Assembly: GCA_025059745.1 (NCBI GenBank)
Contig: JANXDH010000004.1
Coordinates: forward strand, 597,646 to 661,645
Source of the DNA: Aigarchaeota archaeon
GTDB taxonomy: Archaea > Thermoproteota > Nitrososphaeria_A > Caldarchaeales > Calditenuaceae
DNA length: 64,000 nucleotides
Direction: 5' to 3'
Below are positions 59,805-64,000 of the stretch, piece by piece. Position 1 is the stretch's first letter, and each line of letters starts with the position of its first letter. The notes beneath the pieces are model-generated. The model saw only the letters and a list, made by a program, of their open reading frames with translations, did no database searches and was not told the origin of the DNA. Both the position numbers and the translations under genes were made by a program.

Positions 59805-60571
59805 AACCTCACCCCTATACCCCTCTCTTTGAGGTAGTACTTCACGTCCCTAACGCTGTATTTACCGTAGTGGAAGATGGAGGCGGCCAGCACGGCGTCC
59901 GCACCGCCTATTGTTATCGCCTCGTACATGTGCTTTAACTCCCCGACGCCGCCGCTCGCGATAACGGGGACGTTGACCTCAGAGGAGACTCTCCTCAAGA
60001 GCTCGAGGTCGTAACCGAGCCCTGTACCGTCCATGTCTATTGAGGTCAGGAGGATCTCGCCCGCACCTAAAGCCTCCCCCCTCTTAGCCCATTGGACTGC
60101 ATCCAACCCGGTGTGTTTTGTACCGCTATGGCTGTAGACTGAGTGGATGACGCGCCCACTCCTGATCTCCCTCTTCGCGTCTATAGCCAGGACGACGCAT
60201 TGGTCGCCGAAGTTCTTGGAGATCTCGGTGATCAACTGTGGGTTCTGTATCGCTGCGGTATTGAGGGATACCTTGTCAGCACCGTTCAAGAGGACCGACC
60301 AAGCCTCGTCCTTTGTCCTGATCCCCCCGCCCACCGTGAAGGGGATGTCTAGAACCTCCGCGACCCTCCTCACGACCTCTATGATCGTACTCCGACCCTC
60401 GGTGGACGCCGTTATATCGAGCAACACTATCTCGTCCGCACAGTCCTCTGAGTAACGGACCGCCAATTCCACCGGGTCACCCGCGTCCCTCAGGTTCCTG
60501 AAGGACGTACCCTTCACTACCCTCCCCGCGTCTACGTCCAGACACGGAATGACCCTCTTACACAGCGGCAT
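59801..60571 (-). CDS. hisF: Imidazole glycerol phosphate synthase, cyclase subunit
   Basis: 256 residues of the (beta-alpha)8 barrel: [22 protein letters not shown] (catalytic Asp in CLDVD), [41 protein letters not shown] (second Asp), [14 protein letters not shown]. It works with HisH. The start overlaps hisA by 14 nt. Confidence 0.97.
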   Translation of the reverse strand: MPLCKRVIPCLDVDAGRVVKGTSFRNLRDAGDPVELAVRYSEDCADEIVLLDITASTEGRSTIIEVVRRVAEVLDIPFTVGGGIRTKDEAWSVLLNGADKVSLNTAAIQNPQLITEISKNFGDQCVVLAIDAKREIRSGRVIHSVYSHSGTKHTGLDAVQWAKRGEALGAGEILLTSIDMDGTGLGYDLELLRRVSSEVNVPVIASGGVGELKHMYEAITIGGADAVLAASIFHYGKYSVRDVKYYLKERGIGVRL

Positions 60572-61292
60572 CTCTCTTACCCGCCTCTATGAACTCAGAC
60601 GGCAGATATATCCCCTCGTATAACGCCCTGCCTATGATGGTGCCCTTGACCCCCAACCTCCTCAGTTCGATCACGTGCTTGGGAGTTGTGATACCTCCTG
60701 AGACGTAGGTGATGCTCTTGTACTCTGGTGGTAGTGAGGAGAAGCAGAGGACGTCGGGGCCGGAGAGCGTCCCGTCCCTGTCCGTATTGGTGGTCAGGAC
60801 GTTCCTCAGTCCCATGTTCAAGACCAGCTCATATCCCTCTCTCAGAGAGATATCGGTCTTGTCCCGCCAACCCTTATAGACTATGTTCCGACCGCGGTAG
60901 TCCAGTGCTGCCACGAACCTCTCGGGGCCGAAGTCTCGTATGAGCGAAGAGACTGAACCCGGATCGGTGAAGATGATGGTGCCTAAAACGACCCTGTCTA
61001 CATCCACCCTCAATAGCCTCGAGATCCTCTCCCTGTCTCTAAGGCCGCCGCCCACTTGGACCTGCACTCTCTCAACGCCCCTTACGAGATCCCTTATGAG
61101 CTCTAAGTTGTCACCCCTCACCTCCAACGCCGCATCTAGATCCACTACGTGGACACCGTCAAACCTCATCGACTCGAAACTTTGTAGTACGCGATGTGGA
61201 TTGCTATTATAGACTATGACGTTCGAGGGATCACCTCTCACCAACCTGACTACCTTGCCGTCCATGATGTCGATCGATGCCCAAACCTCCAT
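60558..61292 (-). CDS. hisA: ProFAR isomerase HisA
   Basis: About 244 residues of the isomerase barrel: [49 protein letters not shown], the second-half [13 protein letters not shown], and [12 protein letters not shown]. The ORF track starts at GTG 61316, but ATG 61292 fits the family N-terminus and has a GGGGAG Shine-Dalgarno-like sequence about 8 nt upstream. It overlaps hisF at its end. Confidence 0.94.
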   Translation of the reverse strand: MEVWASIDIMDGKVVRLVRGDPSNVIVYNSNPHRVLQSFESMRFDGVHVVDLDAALEVRGDNLELIRDLVRGVERVQVQVGGGLRDRERISRLLRVDVDRVVLGTIIFTDPGSVSSLIRDFGPERFVAALDYRGRNIVYKGWRDKTDISLREGYELVLNMGLRNVLTTNTDRDGTLSGPDVLCFSSLPPEYKSITYVSGGITTPKHVIELRRLGVKGTIIGRALYEGIYLPSEFIEAGKRDAAV

Positions 61293-61374
61293 TCTGTTCA
61301 CTCCCCTACTAACCACCTCAATAACCTATCCCAGAACCTACGAGGGTCTCAGGGGCGACATAGGGGTAACTCCC

Positions 61375-61983
61375 TCACCTCCTGACGCACTTGTAGATGA
61401 AGTTCCTCAGGAGCTTCCGCCCCGTCTCTCCGGACTTCTCGGGGTGAAATTGAGTCCCGTAGAGACCCTTGAATCCCAGTACGGAGGGGAACCTAATGAA
61501 GTACTCGGTCTCGCACAACACCACCTCCCTATCGTCGGGAGAGGGGTAATAAGAGTGGACGAAGTATGCCCACTCCTGGTCCCCCAGACCGTCAAGGAAC
61601 TCAGACCACCTGACTAAGCTCAATGAGTTCCAGCCCATATGCGGCAGCTTTCCGGGCACCCTGAGCCTCACCACCCTCCCCTTCACCACCCCCAAACCTT
61701 CGCCCTCCCCCTCCTCGCTACTCTCTAACATGAGCTGCATGCCGAGGCATATGCCCAGCACCGGTACCCCCGCGTTTATCGCCTCTATGATCGCGCCTCT
61801 CAGGCCGCGCTCGCTCAGCGCCTTACTCCCGGCCTCGAAGTTACCGACCCCCGGCAGCACTATCGCGTCGTAACTCTTGGGGTCTAGCTTAGCCACCACC
61901 TCTACCTCCACTCCAAGCCTCTTCAGAGCTGAGGTGACGCTGAAGATGTTCCCGACGCCGTAGTTCACGACCGCGACTCGCAT
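61375..61983 (-). CDS. hisH: Imidazole glycerol phosphate synthase, glutamine amidotransferase subunit
   Basis: 202-residue class I glutamine amidotransferase. The nucleophile is in LGICLGMQLM, the oxyanion-side segment in IVLPGVGNFEAG, and the catalytic His-Glu in TQFHPEKS. It supplies ammonia to HisF. Its stop is 83 nt from the hisA ATG, the one real gap in the operon; its start shares one base with the hisB stop. Confidence 0.96.
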   Translation of the reverse strand: MRVAVVNYGVGNIFSVTSALKRLGVEVEVVAKLDPKSYDAIVLPGVGNFEAGSKALSERGLRGAIIEAINAGVPVLGICLGMQLMLESSEEGEGEGLGVVKGRVVRLRVPGKLPHMGWNSLSLVRWSEFLDGLGDQEWAYFVHSYYPSPDDREVVLCETEYFIRFPSVLGFKGLYGTQFHPEKSGETGRKLLRNFIYKCVRR

Positions 61984-62558
61984 CAGACGGTCCCCTTGCT
62001 ACTGGGTGGGGCAGTCCTATTTGGTACGACGGTAGAAGCGTCCCTAAGAGCCAGAGCGAAGGCCTTAGTCGCGGCCTCCACCTTATGGTGCTCGTTCCGC
62101 CCGTACCTCACGTTCATGTGAAGCGTGCAGGGGACGTTCATCGCGAAACTCTCATAGAAGTGCACTATGTCCTCGGCGGCCATGTCCTCAATCACCTGAG
62201 AGTCGACCTTCAGGTCAACCCAAGCGAACGGTCTGGTAACGAGATCAACCGCGACGTCTGCCAACGCCTCATCCATCGGAACTAGGGAGAACCCGAACCT
62301 CCTTATACCGCGCCTCTCACCGAGCGCCTGACCGAAAGCTCTGCCCAAGCATATCGATAGGTCCTCAACGCCGTGATGTCTCAGGTCCCAAGTTGAGCTT
62401 AGCTCGATGTAAAAAGATCCGTGAAACGCTATCAAACCCAAGAGGTGATCGAAGAACTTGATGCCCGAAGTGCCCTTGAGGACCCCGTCTCCCTCTATAA
62501 CCACCCTCACCGTCACAGATGACTCATGGGTCCTCCGCTCAACCCTCCCCTCCCTCAC
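61983..62558 (-). CDS. hisB: Imidazoleglycerol-phosphate dehydratase
   Basis: 191 residues of monofunctional IGPD. Metal-binding repeats: KFFDHLLGLIAFHG, LRHHGVEDLSICLGRAFGQALG and the second copy VHFYESFAMNVPCTLHMNVRYGRNEHHKVEAATKAFALAL. No phosphatase domain is fused, so the next enzyme (histidinol-phosphate phosphatase) must be another protein. The start overlaps the HAD gene by 4 nt. Confidence 0.96.
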   Translation of the reverse strand: MREGRVERRTHESSVTVRVVIEGDGVLKGTSGIKFFDHLLGLIAFHGSFYIELSSTWDLRHHGVEDLSICLGRAFGQALGERRGIRRFGFSLVPMDEALADVAVDLVTRPFAWVDLKVDSQVIEDMAAEDIVHFYESFAMNVPCTLHMNVRYGRNEHHKVEAATKAFALALRDASTVVPNRTAPPSSKGTV

Positions 62559-63748
62559 GACACAACCACCTCCTTCAGGACCTTTGGGAGATCATTTAAC
62601 GATTTAGCGATTACGTCAGCTCCCTGGGAGATGAACCTCTCTTCCTCCTCCTTCGGGTCCTGGGAGAGTCCGGTCACGGCGATGAATATGGGGCGCAGGC
62701 CGTAGTTCTCTGCGCTCCTCGCCATAAGGAGGTCTTCCGTCGAGTTGCCCACGTAGATCACATCGTCGACCGCTTCAAAGGCCAACGCGGACTTGATCAA
62801 CCCATACGGACTGGGCTTCCCGGCCACCTCGGGCGTCCCCCTCATGAACTCATCGAGCAAGAAGACACATGCCTTGGGGTTGAAGTACTCCCAGAGTTTG
62901 CCAAGCACCTCTATCGTCGTTACGCTATCCCTACCGGTCACCATGCCGAGTTTCCTGCCTATCAACTCCGAGACCCCTTTCAAGACAGCCTCACTCACCG
63001 TCACGGATTCGTTCCTGAATAGCCCGCGAGGGTAACTGAAGTGGGGCCGACGACCGAAGAGCCTCATCACCACCTCATCGCCGTAGTACATGTCGTATAG
63101 GACGGTCTTAACTATGCTCTCTCCGTAGTCACCGTCGTACTTGAGCAGTTCCCTGAAGAGCAGGACTTCCTCCTCCACACCATTCTTTAGTGAGTAGTCG
63201 AATATCATCGACTCTATCGCTTTGACGTCGAAGTAGCGTCCGCTCTTGCTGAGGAACGTCAGCAGGTCGCGGAGCAGGCCGTCCGTGGTGGTGACGATAG
63301 GTTGAGGCCCCTCCTGATCGACGCGACTGGACAATCCCTCGATCAACGTGCTCAAGTCCTTAGATTGGACATCTCCCTCGACCTCCCTCATGGCTCTCCC
63401 CCACCTCCTGAGCACGTCCGTCGGGAAGGCGAGGAACGTCATCAGCGATAGGACGTATAGAGAATCTGTATCGCTGTTGAACCCACCGGTCCTCCTCAGC
63501 ATCGAGATCTCGGATCGTGTGACCTCTACGGGAAGGGTCTTTATCTTGAAGAGTACCTCAAAGATGAACGAGAGCCCCTCTATTATCGCCCTGTCGTATG
63601 ACTCTCTAGAGTCGATCAGAACGCCGTCGCAGTCCAAGATCACGCCACCGATCTTCACTGGTCCCCTGATGAGGTCCGAGGCCACCAGCACGCCGTCATC
63701 GATCTCCACGTACTTCCTCATCCCGCATACCCCTCGAGACTGAGACAT
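62555..63748 (-). CDS. HAD-family phosphatase in the his operon
   Basis: 397 residues. HAD motif I is GVILDCDGVLIDSRES, motif II probably VTGRDS, motif III the Lys in GKPSPYGL, and motif IV DDVIYVGNSTEDLLMA. Between motifs I and II lies a cap insert of about 220 residues. It sits between hisG and hisB with overlapping or near-touching ends, so it is part of the operon. Histidine synthesis needs a histidinol-phosphate phosphatase, and no other candidate lies in the operon, so this role is a reasonable inference. Another phosphatase from elsewhere is possible. Confidence 0.85.
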   Translation of the reverse strand: MSQSRGVCGMRKYVEIDDGVLVASDLIRGPVKIGGVILDCDGVLIDSRESYDRAIIEGLSFIFEVLFKIKTLPVEVTRSEISMLRRTGGFNSDTDSLYVLSLMTFLAFPTDVLRRWGRAMREVEGDVQSKDLSTLIEGLSSRVDQEGPQPIVTTTDGLLRDLLTFLSKSGRYFDVKAIESMIFDYSLKNGVEEEVLLFRELLKYDGDYGESIVKTVLYDMYYGDEVVMRLFGRRPHFSYPRGLFRNESVTVSEAVLKGVSELIGRKLGMVTGRDSVTTIEVLGKLWEYFNPKACVFLLDEFMRGTPEVAGKPSPYGLIKSALAFEAVDDVIYVGNSTEDLLMARSAENYGLRPIFIAVTGLSQDPKEEEERFISQGADVIAKSLNDLPKVLKEVVVS

Positions 63749-63765
63749 TGAACGCAGTCTTCACC

Positions 63766-64000
63766 TCACTCACCGTCCAAGCTGGGCATGTCCTCGAGCG
63801 ATAGGAGCAGTTGAGGCTCGTGTATTACCAGGCCCTGTGCGAGCCTCCTGAGCCTCGGCATCAGGTTGAACAGTTGCGACTTATCGAGGACCGTGTTCAC
63901 TGCGTACCAGCCCTCTCTCGCGAGCTTGTTGACCGTGGGTGACTTCAACGAGGGCAGTATCGATAGCAGCTCCCCAAGGTTGTCCTGATGTACGTTCAGA
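63766..64000 (-). CDS. hisG: ATP phosphoribosyltransferase, C-terminal part (gene runs out of window)
   Basis: The minus-strand frame is open to the window end. The visible 77 residues are the C-terminal regulatory-type domain of HisG: VHQDNLGELLSILPSLKSPTVNKL, then EGWYAVNTVLDKSQLFNLMPRLRRLAQGLVIHEPQLLL. That domain, found in the long form, binds histidine for feedback control. The first catalytic part is beyond 64000. HisG is the first and regulated step; it heads this operon. The stop at 63766 is 17 nt before the HAD start. Confidence 0.9.
   Translation of the reverse strand, partial: LNVHQDNLGELLSILPSLKSPTVNKLAREGWYAVNTVLDKSQLFNLMPRLRRLAQGLVIHEPQLLLSLEDMPSLDGE

Noticed and set aside
1-64000. 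CRISPR array or rRNA operon
   Set aside because: No regularly spaced direct repeats and no rRNA-like stretches were seen when reading through the window.

Overview
The window is archaeal chromosome, most likely from a thermophilic member of the TACK group (Thermoproteota in the broad sense: Thaumarchaeota, Aigarchaeota or Korarchaeota-like lineages). The evidence is archaeal ribosomal proteins (eS4, eS17, eS26), RNase P protein Rpp29 inside the ribosomal operon, DUF1512, ADP-forming acyl-CoA synthetase, type 2 IPP isomerase, archaeal-type ProRS, TATA boxes about 25-30 nt upstream of start codons (leaderless style), and frequent GTG and TTG starts. eS26 argues against Euryarchaeota. I cannot name the genus.

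Layout. 1-5.5 kb: the end of chorismate synthase, a chorismate mutase-aminotransferase fusion, an HTH regulator, DUF72, a TrmB-type regulator and an inositol-monophosphatase-family enzyme. 5.5-8 kb: an AT-rich intergenic stretch, cysteine synthase and a ring-cleaving dioxygenase-like protein. 8.1-10.4 kb: tRNA-Arg(CCT), then a decayed accessory patch with a 22-bp perfect palindrome, a tyrosine recombinase pseudogene and a multiply broken PLD-helicase pseudogene. 10.6-24.9 kb: a lone uS19 gene, two MFS transporters, an aldo-keto reductase, an LsrF-like aldolase, a cysteinyl-tRNA-synthetase-like gene with a degraded zinc site coupled to a GNAT gene, a thioredoxin/Nudix pair, an orphan molybdenum hydroxylase large subunit, MscS and acetyl-CoA synthetase. 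25-37 kb: a nickel-pincer (lar) gene set next to both halves of an ADP-forming acyl-CoA synthetase, DUF169, a UbiD decarboxylase, a cyclase-family hydrolase and a copper-type P-ATPase. 37-45 kb: CHRD protein, SpeD, dCTP deaminase, MBL hydrolase, MoaC, uS11/uS4, ProRS, HtpX, eS26 and a phosphatase. 45.6-51 kb: hisD downstream of part of the ribosomal protein operon (uL22-uS3-uL29-Rpp29-uS17-uL14-uL24-eS4-uL5). 51-59.5 kb: a PhoU-like regulator, ferredoxin-NADP reductase-like flavoprotein, sdhC-D-B without sdhA, a glycosyltransferase, eS17, IPP isomerase, an AN1-M50 protease and DUF1512. 59.5-64 kb: the histidine operon hisG-HAD-hisB-hisH-hisA-hisF-hisI.

Points most worth following up: the CysRS-like/GNAT pair (two of four zinc ligands and the anticodon-binding domain missing); a LarA homologue whose cofactor-anchoring lysine position is aspartate although larB, larC and larE are all present; a HAD phosphatase inside the his operon as candidate for the histidinol-phosphate phosphatase step; a possible box C/D-like RNA at 37.1 kb; a 54-residue leaderless gene below the ORF-track cutoff; and a proS gene whose 5' end only makes sense with a one-base change or a non-standard start.

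All calls come from reading the sequence and from remembered family motifs; no database search or structure prediction was run.
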